In this document: piece after piece, positions 18,712-28,681 of the stretch | Layout of the letters: every line of letters starts with the position of its first letter | Numbering within the stretch: the stretch's first letter is position 1 | Origin: Salipiger mangrovisoli | Lineage (GTDB): Bacteria; Pseudomonadota; Alphaproteobacteria; Rhodobacterales; Rhodobacteraceae | Assembly: GCF_015223355.1 (NCBI RefSeq) | Contig: NZ_JADFFK010000002.1 | Location: 62,001 to 126,000 of the forward strand | DNA length: 64,000 bases | Direction: 5' to 3' | The notes under the pieces: model-generated | What the model saw: the letters and a program-made list of their open reading frames with translations, nothing else | What the model was told of the DNA's origin: nothing | The model's database searches: none | Made by a program: the position numbers and the translations under genes

Positions 18712-19310
18712 GCCGCGTCCGGGATCAGATCGATCTGCTGAAACGGGCGCTGGAGGCGGACTCCGGCGTCTCGTCCGATTTCGACCTGAACCCGGACACG
18801 CCTCTTCCGGCGGGGCGCAAACTGCGTCCCGCCGGGGTCCTCGCAGGGTTTGTCGCCTGCGAGCAGGGGCTCGAGCTGGTGCTGACCAAGCGCAGCTCGC
18901 GGCTGAAGCACCACCCCGGCCAGATCGCCTTCCCCGGCGGCAAGGTCGATCCCGGTGACGAGGACGCGGTGGCCGCCGCCCTGCGCGAGGCGCGCGAGGA
19001 GGTGGGGCTGTCGGAAAGCCGGGTGGACGTGCTGGGCACGCTGCCAGCGCATGAAACGGTCACCGGCTTCCAGGTGACCCCGGTCATCGGCCTTGTCATG
19101 TATGATTTCGACCCTGTTCCGGAGCCCGGCGAGGTGGCAGAGGTCTTCCGCGTGCCCTTCGAGCACATTGCCGCGCTGGGCAATTACCGCATCCAGGGAC
19201 GGCATTGGCAGGGCACCACGCGGCGTTACTGGACGGTGCCCTTCGGCCCCTATTACATCTGGGGTGCGACGGCGCGGATGCTGCGCGGGCTGGCGGAGCG
19301 GATGGCATGA
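18708..19310 (+). CDS. CoA pyrophosphatase-type NUDIX hydrolase
   Basis: The 200-residue protein has the NUDIX box GGKVDPGDEDAVAAALREA followed by REEVGL, and the upstream UPF0035 segment LTKRSSRLKHHPGQIAFPGG that marks the CoA-cleaving NudL/YeaB branch. It likely splits CoA and derivatives to 4'-phosphopantetheine and 3',5'-ADP. The GTG start overlaps the hslO stop as GTGA and its own stop overlaps the cca start as ATGA, so hslO-nudix-cca are translationally coupled. Confidence 0.92.
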   Translation: MSRVRDQIDLLKRALEADSGVSSDFDLNPDTPLPAGRKLRPAGVLAGFVACEQGLELVLTKRSSRLKHHPGQIAFPGGKVDPGDEDAVAAALREAREEVGLSESRVDVLGTLPAHETVTGFQVTPVIGLVMYDFDPVPEPGEVAEVFRVPFEHIAALGNYRIQGRHWQGTTRRYWTVPFGPYYIWGATARMLRGLAERMA

Positions 19311-20470
19311 CTCCTGGCAAGACCACGGTAACCGGGGATTGGCTGACACGGGCCGAGACGCAGCAGGTGCTGGCCATGCTCGAAGCGGGCGGGCACCAGG
19401 GCTATGTCGTCGGCGGCTGCGTGCGCAACGCGCTGATGGGCGTGGCGGTGAGCGACGTGGACATCGCCAGCGACGCGCGTCCCGAGCGGGTGGTCGAACT
19501 GGCGCAGGCCGCGGGCCTGAAGCCGGTGCCCACGGGCATCGAGCATGGCACGGTGACGGTGGTGGCCGGCGGCATCGGTCACGAGATCACCACCTTCCGC
19601 GCCGACACCGAGACCGACGGCCGCCGCGCCGTCGTGCGCTTCTCGGGCGACATCGCCGAGGATGCGGCGCGGCGCGATTTCACCATGAATGCGCTCTACG
19701 CCGATGCGCGGGGGCTGATCCGCGACCCGCTGGACGGGCTTCCGGACCTGCGCGCCCGCCGGGTGCGCTTCATCGGCACTGCCACCGACCGCATCCGCGA
19801 GGATTACCTGCGCACGCTGCGCTACTTCCGCTTCTCCGCCTGGTACGGCGATCCCGAGCAGGGCTTCGACCCCGAGGCACTGGCGGGCATCGCCGAGACC
19901 CTTGATGGGCTCGACACCCTGTCACGCGAGCGCGTCGGGCAGGAAATGCTGCGCCTTCTGGCCGCACCCGATCCCGTTCCGGCGGTTTCGGTCATGGCGC
20001 AGGTCGGGGTGCTGGCGCATGTGCTGCCCGGAGCCTCGGTGATCGCGCTGGGTCCGCTGGTGGCCGAGGAGCAGAGACTGTCCGTCGCCCCCGATGCGCT
20101 GCGCAGGCTCGCCAGCCTTGGTGTCGAAGAGCCTGATCTGCGGCTCTCGAAGGCGCAGCAGCGGCAACTTTCCCTGTATCAGAGCCTGATCGGCGAGATG
20201 CAGAGCCCGGCGGAACTGGCCTATCGCCACGGTGCCGAGGTGGCGCAGAGCGTGCTCCTGCTGCGCGCCGCGAGCTTCCAGCAGCCGGTCACGGAAGACG
20301 CTCTCTTCGGGATGGCCAAGGGCACCGAGGTCCGCTTCCCGCTCTCGGCCAAGGATTTCATGCCTGCCCTGAAAGGCCCCGCGCTGGGCGAGGCGCTGCG
20401 CGACGCCGAGAAACGCTGGATCGCATCGGGTTTCACGCTTACCAAGGCGGAACTTCTGTCTGACGAGTAA
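19307..20470 (+). CDS. cca: CCA tRNA nucleotidyltransferase
   Basis: The enzyme adds or repairs the 3' CCA end of tRNA. The 387-residue protein has the class II motif YVVGGCVRNALMG with the metal-binding pair SDVDIAS, then FRADTETDGRR, RRDFTMNALYAD, DPLDGLPDLRARRVRFIG and the template motif EDYLRTLRYFRFSAWYG. Residues after about 230 form the helical C-terminal domain. The start overlaps the upstream NUDIX stop by four bases. A poly(A)-polymerase role is possible, but this length and order fit CCA addition. Confidence 0.93.
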   Translation: MTPGKTTVTGDWLTRAETQQVLAMLEAGGHQGYVVGGCVRNALMGVAVSDVDIASDARPERVVELAQAAGLKPVPTGIEHGTVTVVAGGIGHEITTFRADTETDGRRAVVRFSGDIAEDAARRDFTMNALYADARGLIRDPLDGLPDLRARRVRFIGTATDRIREDYLRTLRYFRFSAWYGDPEQGFDPEALAGIAETLDGLDTLSRERVGQEMLRLLAAPDPVPAVSVMAQVGVLAHVLPGASVIALGPLVAEEQRLSVAPDALRRLASLGVEEPDLRLSKAQQRQLSLYQSLIGEMQSPAELAYRHGAEVAQSVLLLRAASFQQPVTEDALFGMAKGTEVRFPLSAKDFMPALKGPALGEALRDAEKRWIASGFTLTKAELLSDE

Positions 20471-20479
20471 GCGCACTAC

Positions 20480-21061
20480 ATGACTCTCGACCCGCTCTAC
20501 GCCTTTGTCTTCTTCGGGCTCTTCTCGCCGGGTCCCAATGTCATCCTCCTCACCGCCTCGGGCGCGCGCTTCGGCGTGAAACGCACCTTGCCGCATCTCT
20601 TCGGCGTGGTGATCGGCGTCGGCATCACCGCCGGGCTCACCGGGCTTGGCATCGCGGCGCTGCTGCAACAGATGCCCCGGCTCGAGTTCGCGCTGCGCAT
20701 CGCGGCGAGCCTATGGATGCTCTACATGGCCTGGGGGCTATGGACTTCAGAGCGCCGCAAGAAGGCCGAGGCAGAGCGCCCCATGACCTTGGTCGAGGGC
20801 GCGCTTTTCCAATGGGTGAACCCCAAGGTCTGGGCGGTGGCGCTGGCGGCGGCCTCGGCCTACCCGTCGATGATGGGTCCCTGGGGCGAGGCGCTGCGGC
20901 TGGGCTCGGCCTTCTCGGGCCTGAACCTCTTCTGCTGCCTGTTCTGGACCTCGGCGGGGGCGCTGCTGACCTTCCTTCTGGCGACCCCGGCGGCCTGGCG
21001 CTGGTTCACGCGGGTCATGGCCGTGGCACTGGCAAGTTTTTCCGTCATGGTGTTCCTGTAG
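20480..21061 (+). CDS. LysE/RhtB family amino-acid exporter
   Basis: This 193-residue inner-membrane protein has six predicted transmembrane segments. The family signature FGLFSPGPNVILLTASGARFG is divided over residues 12-32, and VNPKVWAVALAAASAYPS at about 112-129. Members export amino acids such as lysine, homoserine or leucine; the substrate here is not determinable. It follows cca by nine bases, so it may ride the hslO-cca transcript. Confidence 0.88.
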   Translation: MTLDPLYAFVFFGLFSPGPNVILLTASGARFGVKRTLPHLFGVVIGVGITAGLTGLGIAALLQQMPRLEFALRIAASLWMLYMAWGLWTSERRKKAEAERPMTLVEGALFQWVNPKVWAVALAAASAYPSMMGPWGEALRLGSAFSGLNLFCCLFWTSAGALLTFLLATPAAWRWFTRVMAVALASFSVMVFL

Positions 21062-21103
21062 GGCCTGACCTAGACCTAGCGTCATCTTTTCAGGACCTGA
21101 CCC

Positions 21104-22960
21104 ATGTTTCGCCGTTTCGAGAGCATGGTCGATCCTTATGTGGACTATCCGCAGACGGACCGGCCCCCGACCAAGCTGCTGCCCTTCATGCTGGACTATT
21201 CCCGGCCGTTCCGCCGGGTGTTCGTCTGGACCGGGCTTCTGTCGGTGGTGGTCGCCAGCGTCGAGATCGGGCTGATCTGGGCCATGGGCTGGGTCGTCGA
21301 CATCCTAGGTGGCGATCCGGCGCAGGTCTGGGAGGCGCACGGCTGGCAGCTGATCGGCCTCGCGCTCTTCATCCTTTTCCTGCGACCGCTCTTCCAGGCG
21401 CTCGACGTGCTGCTGCTGAACAATGCGATCATGCCCAACTTCGGCACGCTCGTGCGCTGGCGCGCGCACAAGCAGGTTCTGCGCCAGTCGATCGGCTGGT
21501 TCGAGAATGATTTCGCCGGGCGCATCGCCAACCGCATCATGCAGACGCCCCCGGCGGCGGGCGAGGCGGTGTTCCAGGTCTTCGACGCGATCACCTTCTC
21601 GATCTCCTACCTCGTGGGGGCGCTGGTGCTGCTCGGGGATGCCGATCCTCGGCTGGTGATCCCGATGCTGCTCTGGCTTGCGCTCTATGCCGGGCTGATG
21701 CGCTGGACGGTCACCCGCGTCGGCGCGGCGTCCAAGGCCGCCTCGGATGCGCGCAGCTTCGTCACGGGGCGGGTGGTGGATGCCTATACCAACATCCACT
21801 CGGTGAAGATGTTCGCCCACGACCGGCAGGAGCTCGACTACGCCAAGGAGGCGATCGAGGAGGCGCGGCAGACCTTCCAGGCCGAGATGCGGATCTACAC
21901 CTTGATGGATCTCGGGCTGATGGTGCTCAACGGGCTGCTCATCGTGGGGGTCGTCGGCTGGGCCATTGCGCTGTGGATGCAGGGTCACGCCAGCACCGGC
22001 GCGGTTGCGGCGGCCACGGCGCTGACCCTTCGGCTCAACGCGATGACCGGCTGGATCATGTGGGCGCTGACCACCTTCTTCCGCCAACTCGGTGTCGTGG
22101 CCGAGGGCATGGAAACCATTGCCCAGCCGATCGAGCTTGTGGATGCGCCGGAGGCGAAACCGCTGCGGGTCTCGCAGGGCGAGATCGCGGTCTCGACCCT
22201 GTCGCATCACTACGGGCGCGGCTCGGGCGGGCTTGATCGGGTGACGCTGACCATCCGGCCGGGCGAGAAGATCGGCCTTGTCGGTCGTTCGGGCACCGGA
22301 AAATCGACCCTCGTTAAGCTGCTTCTGCGCTTTTACGACCCCGAATCCGGAACGGTAGAGATCGACGGGCAGGACATCACCCGCGTCACGCAGGACAGCC
22401 TGCGGCGGCAGATCGGCATGGTGCAGCAGGACAGCGCGCTGATGCACCGTTCGGTACGCGAGAACCTGCTCTACGGCCGCCCCGAGGCGAGCGAGGCGCA
22501 GATGATCGAGGCCGCGAAACAGGCGCAGGCGCATGAGTTCATCCTGACGCTTGAGGACGGGCAGGGGCGGCGCGGCTACGACGCCCATGTCGGCGAGCGC
22601 GGGGTGAAACTCTCGGGCGGCCAACGGCAGCGCATCGCGCTGGCGCGGGTGATCCTCAAGGATGCGCCGATCCTGATCCTCGACGAGGCCACCTCGGCGC
22701 TCGACAGCGAGGTCGAGGCCGCCATCCAGGACACGCTCTACGGCATGATGGAAGGCAAGACGGTGATCGCCATCGCGCACCGGCTGTCGACCATCGCCGC
22801 CATGGATCGCATTCTCGTGATGGACGGCGGGCACATCGTCGAGGAGGGTGCACATGACGCGCTTTTGGCCCAAGCTGGCCTATATGCAGGATTCTGGGCG
22901 CGCCAGTCCGGCGGGTTCCTCGACCCCGACGCCGACAGCCAAGCGCAGGACACCGCATGA
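21104..22960 (+). CDS. ABC exporter, fused membrane and ATPase domains (first of a pair)
   Basis: The 618-residue protein has a six-helix type IV ABC transmembrane domain (about 30-340) and an ATPase domain (about 365-600). Walker A is GRSGTGKST, the signature LSGGQRQRIALARV, Walker B ILILDEATSALD, and the H-loop AIAHRLST, so its ATP site is intact. The substrate is unknown; the type (MsbA/LmrA-like) exports lipids or drugs. The next gene, 27 bases downstream, is a close paralogue, implying a heterodimer or a tandem duplication. Confidence 0.93.
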   Translation: MFRRFESMVDPYVDYPQTDRPPTKLLPFMLDYSRPFRRVFVWTGLLSVVVASVEIGLIWAMGWVVDILGGDPAQVWEAHGWQLIGLALFILFLRPLFQALDVLLLNNAIMPNFGTLVRWRAHKQVLRQSIGWFENDFAGRIANRIMQTPPAAGEAVFQVFDAITFSISYLVGALVLLGDADPRLVIPMLLWLALYAGLMRWTVTRVGAASKAASDARSFVTGRVVDAYTNIHSVKMFAHDRQELDYAKEAIEEARQTFQAEMRIYTLMDLGLMVLNGLLIVGVVGWAIALWMQGHASTGAVAAATALTLRLNAMTGWIMWALTTFFRQLGVVAEGMETIAQPIELVDAPEAKPLRVSQGEIAVSTLSHHYGRGSGGLDRVTLTIRPGEKIGLVGRSGTGKSTLVKLLLRFYDPESGTVEIDGQDITRVTQDSLRRQIGMVQQDSALMHRSVRENLLYGRPEASEAQMIEAAKQAQAHEFILTLEDGQGRRGYDAHVGERGVKLSGGQRQRIALARVILKDAPILILDEATSALDSEVEAAIQDTLYGMMEGKTVIAIAHRLSTIAAMDRILVMDGGHIVEEGAHDALLAQAGLYAGFWARQSGGFLDPDADSQAQDTA

Positions 22961-22987
22961 ACTGACCCAAGACCGAGAGGACAAGGC

Positions 22988-24820
<1,833 letters not shown>

Positions 24821-24880
24821 GCTCTGCCGCGTGCATCTGGCGCAGCGGATGAGGCTTGCGTGACAGCCCGGTTTGGGGGC

Positions 24881-26110
24881 ATGACGCGGCGCATGAAACA
24901 GGTCACAATCGAACGGCTCGGGCACCAGGGGGACGGCATCGCCGCCGGTCCCGTCTTCGTGCCCGGCACTCTGCCCGGCGAGCTCGTCGAGGGCGAGATC
25001 ACCGGCGGCATCATGGACGCGCCGCGTATCCTCCGGCCCTCGGAGATGCGGGTCAGCGCGCCCTGCCGCCACGCGAAAAGCTGCGGCGGCTGCCAGTTGC
25101 AGCATGCCCGGCCGGATTTCGTCGCCGAGTGGAAGCAGTCGGTGGTGCGCCAGGCGCTGGCCGCCCATGGCATCGAGGCCACGTTCCGCGAGATTGCCAC
25201 ATCGCCCGAGCAGACCCGCCGCCGCGCCGGCTTCTCGGCCAAGCGCACCAAGAAGGGCGCGCAGGTCGGTTTCCATCGCAAACGCTCGGACGTGATCGTC
25301 GAGGTGCCCGAGTGCCGCGTGGTCGATCCGAAGCTCTCTGCCGCCCTGCCGCTGGTCGAGGCGCTGGCGGTTCTGGGGGCGAGCCGCAAGGCCGAGCTGT
25401 CGGTGCTGGTCACCACCAGCCTCGGCGGGCTCGACGTGGTCGTGAAGGGCGGCAAGGATGCCGACGCCGAGATGCAGCAGCAGCTTTCCGAGCTGGCGCG
25501 GCGGCATAACTGCGCGCGCATCGCCTGGGGGGATGACGCGGTGCTGACCCGCCGGCCACCGATGCAGAAGATGGGCCGGGCCGAGGTCTCGCCGCCGCCG
25601 GGTGCCTTCCTGCAAGCGACGCCGCAGGGCGAGGCGGCGCTGCTGGCGGATGTGCTCGAGCATATCGAAGGTGCCAGCCACGTTGTCGACCTGTTTGCCG
25701 GATGCGGCACCTTCGCGCTGCCGATCGCCGAGACGGCGCGGGTGCACGCGGTCGAGGGTGACAAGGCGATGACTTCGGCGCTCGATCACGGCTGGCGTCA
25801 CGCGCAGGGCCTGCGCCATGTCACGACCGAGGCGCGCGACCTGTTCCGCAACCCGCTGCTGCCCGCCGAACTGGCGCGCTTCGACGCCGCGGTAATCGAC
25901 CCGCCGCGTGCCGGGGCCGAGGCACAGGTCGCGCAGCTCTGCGAGGCGAAGATCCCGCGTATCGCTTTCGTGTCGTGCAACCCGGTCACCTTTGCCCGCG
26001 ATGCGGCGGCGCTCCTGCGGGCCGGCTACGTGCTGGACGGGCTGCGCGTGGTGGATCAGTTCCGCTGGTCGACCCACATCGAGCTCGTTGCAGGATTCAA
26101 AAGGCAATAG
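24881..26110 (+). CDS. Class I SAM-dependent RNA (uracil-C5) methyltransferase, RlmD/TrmA family
   Basis: This protein methylates a uracil C5 in rRNA or tRNA. A TRAM RNA-binding domain opens it (MKQVTIERLGHQGDGI). Iron-sulfur cysteines are seen as CRHAKSCGGCQLQHA and a further one in PECRVVD. The methyltransferase core shows LFAGCGTFALPIA, VIDPPRAG and the catalytic cysteine in SCNPVTFARD. I chose ATG 24881 (TTGGGGG ahead); GTG 24860 and ATG 24893 are alternatives. The family's exact target (23S U1939/U747 or other) cannot be assigned. Confidence 0.92.
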   Translation: MTRRMKQVTIERLGHQGDGIAAGPVFVPGTLPGELVEGEITGGIMDAPRILRPSEMRVSAPCRHAKSCGGCQLQHARPDFVAEWKQSVVRQALAAHGIEATFREIATSPEQTRRRAGFSAKRTKKGAQVGFHRKRSDVIVEVPECRVVDPKLSAALPLVEALAVLGASRKAELSVLVTTSLGGLDVVVKGGKDADAEMQQQLSELARRHNCARIAWGDDAVLTRRPPMQKMGRAEVSPPPGAFLQATPQGEAALLADVLEHIEGASHVVDLFAGCGTFALPIAETARVHAVEGDKAMTSALDHGWRHAQGLRHVTTEARDLFRNPLLPAELARFDAAVIDPPRAGAEAQVAQLCEAKIPRIAFVSCNPVTFARDAAALLRAGYVLDGLRVVDQFRWSTHIELVAGFKRQ

Positions 26111-26207
26111 TGCCGAGATTCCGACAGGTTCCTGCCATCTCCTCCTATCGCGATGCCGCGCGGTCATGTATAACTGTGGCAAAATAAGAACGAGTGAGAC
26201 AGGCAAG

Positions 26208-26729
26208 ATGTTTATTGGCAGGCACGTGTTCGTGCTCGCAGCAGTGTTGCTGCTTGCCGCCTGCGGCGGTGGGCGCGACCCGGCGAGCATGAAATTCAGG
26301 TCCTATGACGGGCCTGCGGTCACCCATGTCGTCGTGCATAAGCAGGCTCGAAAGATGTACCTGCTGCACCATGATTCGATCATGAAGGTCTACGACGTCG
26401 GGCTGGGCTTCAGCCCGACCGGCGACAAGAAGGTCGAGGGTGACGGCAAGACGCCCGAAGGGCTTTACATGATCGACCGGCGCAACCCGAATTCGCGGTT
26501 CCACCTGAGCCTCGGGATCGATTATCCCAATGCCGCCGATCGCGCCGAGGCGCGCTTTCTTGGCGAGAGCCCTGGAGGGGACATCTTCATTCACGGGCGT
26601 CCCGCGGCCTATCAGAACGGTGTCTGGGACTGGACCTGGGGCTGTATCGCGGTGAGCGACCGCGAGATCGAGGACATCTACGCGATGATCCGCACCGACC
26701 GGCCGACACCGATCCTGATCATGCCCTGA
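26208..26729 (+). CDS. L,D-transpeptidase lipoprotein, YafK-like
   Basis: The 173-residue protein begins with a short signal peptide and the lipobox LLAACGGG, so it is a lipoprotein. The YkuD-type catalytic domain follows, with HGRPAA and the cysteine motif DWTWGCIAVSDREI; the usual SxGC is replaced by TxGC, as in the YafK/DpaA branch. Such enzymes cross-link peptidoglycan or release lipoprotein from it. The ATG at 26208 has only a weak ribosome-binding site; an in-frame ATG 42 bases upstream is less compatible with a lipoprotein signal. A terminator follows. Confidence 0.9.
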   Translation: MFIGRHVFVLAAVLLLAACGGGRDPASMKFRSYDGPAVTHVVVHKQARKMYLLHHDSIMKVYDVGLGFSPTGDKKVEGDGKTPEGLYMIDRRNPNSRFHLSLGIDYPNAADRAEARFLGESPGGDIFIHGRPAAYQNGVWDWTWGCIAVSDREIEDIYAMIRTDRPTPILIMP

Positions 26730-26756
26730 ACGGGCGGTACTGCACCGATCCTAGAC

Positions 26757-26780
26757 AGGCCGCCCCTTGGGCGGCCTTTT
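26757..26780 (+). terminator. Intrinsic terminator after the L,D-transpeptidase lipoprotein
   Basis: A GGCCGCC stem (26758-26764 with 26769-26776) and CTTT-type loop are followed by four T residues. Confidence 0.85.
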
Positions 26781-26816
26781 GCTTTTGCAGGGGCGTTTCG
26801 GGCGCGTCCGCCGCAA

Positions 26817-26846
26817 CGAAAATGGCCGCCCCGAGAGGCGGCCATT
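26817..26846 (-). terminator. Terminator of the CAP-domain gene
   Basis: On the minus strand the ten-base stem AATGGCCGCC (26846-26837 with 26830-26821) is followed by a short U run (TTTTC). It lies 24 bases past the CAP gene stop. Confidence 0.75.
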
Positions 26847-26869
26847 CGATCATTCCCGGAGGACGCGGC

Positions 26870-27427
26870 TCAGAAGCCGGCGGTTTGCGTGCCCGGAGTC
26901 GGCGCGAGATCGGGCGCACCCATGACCAGCGTCCACCAGATCTTGCCGCCGGGTTCCTGGAACCAGGCGAATCCCATCTGGCGCGCGGCAGGATCAAGGA
27001 TCACGTCGCGGGTCGGCGCATCGTCCATCCAGGCAGCCAGCGTCTCGAGCTCGGACTCGTAGGTCTCCGAGATGTTCTCGCCGAGCAGACGACCCGTGTA
27101 GCCGACGCGCTGCACCCGGTCGATCGGCGAGGAGCCGTCGGAGCCGAAGTGCCAGGGGCGGTTCTGCACCGACATGTCGCGCGAATGGGTGGCCGCGGCG
27201 GCGTTCAGCTTGGAATCGAGCGAGACGCCCGCAACACCGCGCGCCTGGCGCAGGGCGTTGACCGAATCGAGCATCGAATACTCGATCTTGCCGCTTTCGC
27301 TCTCGTTGATCCGGTAGACGCGCGGAAGCGGCTTGCCGTCCGGGCCGATTTGCAACGGCGCCACCGTCTGGGCACAGGCCGCGGCGAGCAGGCCGGAGGA
27401 AAGCAGGAGAAACGTGCGTCTGTTCAT
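26870..27427 (-). CDS. CAP/SCP-domain lipoprotein
   Basis: The 185-residue protein starts MNRRTFLLLSSGLLAAACA, a lipoprotein signal with lipobox LAAAC. The CAP core shows LNAAAATHSRDMSVQ, GENISETYES and MDDAPTRDVILDP, with a terminal WWTLVMG. Bacterial CAP proteins of this kind are secreted or envelope-anchored and mostly of unknown function. It is flanked by two L,D-transpeptidases, suggesting envelope work, although they are not in one operon with it. Confidence 0.88.
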   Translation of the reverse strand: MNRRTFLLLSSGLLAAACAQTVAPLQIGPDGKPLPRVYRINESESGKIEYSMLDSVNALRQARGVAGVSLDSKLNAAAATHSRDMSVQNRPWHFGSDGSSPIDRVQRVGYTGRLLGENISETYESELETLAAWMDDAPTRDVILDPAARQMGFAWFQEPGGKIWWTLVMGAPDLAPTPGTQTAGF

Positions 27428-27657
27428 TTTTGGCTGGCCTTCGCGTACCGCTTGTTCACTATCGCGGGACTCACATAGCTTGCCCTGCGTGCGTGATCAA
27501 ACCCACATGCATGTGATCGCACGTGTACACCTGTGTTTGATTTGCGACTGCGGCGCTCTCGCCATATGAATGGGGAACCTTCAGTGGCTCTCGGGCGTAC
27601 GGCCTTAGAGCCTTCTACTGGCATTTCGTATTCGTGGCTCCAAAGGACACTTCCGCC

Positions 27658-28257
27658 ATGGCAAAATCCCCCTACTCCCGTCGCGCCTTCCTCGCCGGCT
27701 CGGCCGCGCTGGCTGGCGCGGCGGCGACGCCGGCCCTAGCGCAGAGCTACAATGGCGCGGGCACGGTCGAGATGGAGAACGATATCTCTAAGGTCATCCG
27801 CCACAACATCTCGAGCTTCCGCACCCTCGACTGGCAGCCCTACTTCAGCAACCTGAGCAAGGGCGCGGTGCTGGTCGATATCTCGTCGCGCGCGCTGCAT
27901 TTCTGGGAAGAAAACGGCCGCTATCACCTTTATCCGTCGTCGGTGCCGCTGACCGATGACCTGACCCGCAAGGGCCGCACCCAGGTGGTGCTGAAGGACC
28001 CGCACCCCGACTGGCGTCCGACGCCGTCGATGAAGCAGCGCAACCCGGAATGGCCGGATTACGTGCCGCCGGGCCCGGACAACCCGCTCGGAACCCGCGC
28101 GCTGCACCTGAGCTGGCAGTACTACCGAATCCACGGCACCCACGACACGCGCAAGATCGGTCGCCGCTCGTCGAATGGCTGCATCGGTCTCTATAACGAG
28201 CACGTCGAGGCGCTTTACGAGATGGCGCAGGTCGGAACGCAGGTGTTGCTGATTTGA
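27658..28257 (+). CDS. Tat-exported L,D-transpeptidase (YkuD family)
   Basis: The 199-residue protein opens with a twin-arginine-like leader, SRRAFLAGSAALAGAAATPALAQ split at residues 6-27, with cleavage near ALAQ. The catalytic YkuD domain has HGTHDTRKIG and the canonical cysteine motif SSNGCIGLYNEHVEALY. It forms 3-3 cross-links or attaches lipoprotein to peptidoglycan in the periplasm. AAAGGA precedes ATG 27658. It differs from the nearby lipoprotein enzyme in export route and in the SxGC motif. Confidence 0.93.
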   Translation: MAKSPYSRRAFLAGSAALAGAAATPALAQSYNGAGTVEMENDISKVIRHNISSFRTLDWQPYFSNLSKGAVLVDISSRALHFWEENGRYHLYPSSVPLTDDLTRKGRTQVVLKDPHPDWRPTPSMKQRNPEWPDYVPPGPDNPLGTRALHLSWQYYRIHGTHDTRKIGRRSSNGCIGLYNEHVEALYEMAQVGTQVLLI

Positions 28258-28277
28258 CGACAGGTCAACTGGTCGAA

Positions 28278-28301
28278 AAACCCAGATATCTCTAGGGGTT
28301 T
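28278..28301 (+). terminator. Weak hairpin after the Tat L,D-transpeptidase
   Basis: AAACCC (28278-28283) can pair with GGGTTT (28296-28301) followed by GCTTT, a modest terminator-like hairpin with an 11- or 12-base loop. Confidence 0.4.
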
Positions 28302-28405
28302 GCTTTATCGGCGGATTTCTGCTTAGAAAATTGGCACGAGGTAAGTCTTGATGCTTGCCGTGGCCGGTTTTCCGAAGCCCCGGCAGGCGTTTTCTGGAGG
28401 TTAAC

Positions 28406-28600
28406 ATGAAGAAACTCGCACTCGCCGCCGCACTCGCAGCTTCCGCCACCTCGGCAATGGCCGGCTCCTACGCCAAGGACGACATGGTCATGGAGCCCGT
28501 CGTCGTGGTGGAAGAGACCCAGGCGTCGTCCTCTTCGGCCGGCATCCTGATCCCGCTGCTGCTGATCGCCGTCGTCGCTGCTGCTGCCGCGACCGACTGA
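28406..28600 (+). CDS. Small exported Ala-rich protein with hydrophobic tail, unrecognised
   Basis: This 64-residue protein has a classic signal peptide (MKKLALAAALAASATSAMAG), an acidic middle with PVVVVEETQASSSS, and a hydrophobic C-terminal segment GILIPLLLIAVVAAAAATD. The strong CTGGAGG site and the terminator right behind it show it is a real gene. Such a leader plus a transmembrane-like tail is typical of small roseobacter proteins near ferrochelatase. I do not recognise the family and assign no function; it may be membrane-inserted. Confidence 0.85.
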   Translation: MKKLALAAALAASATSAMAGSYAKDDMVMEPVVVVEETQASSSSAGILIPLLLIAVVAAAAATD

Positions 28601-28623
28601 TCGGACGGAGCGATCCGGAACAG

Positions 28624-28653
28624 AAAAGGCGGTGCGAAAGCACCGCCTTTTTT
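28624..28653 (+). terminator. Intrinsic terminator of the small exported protein
   Basis: AAAAGGCGGTGC and its complement pair across a GAAA tetraloop and end in a T6 run. The flanking A run also lets it serve the convergent hemH transcript. Confidence 0.95.
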
Positions 28654-28681
28654 GTCGCCCGTTCGGCAAGCTGCGGGTGGC

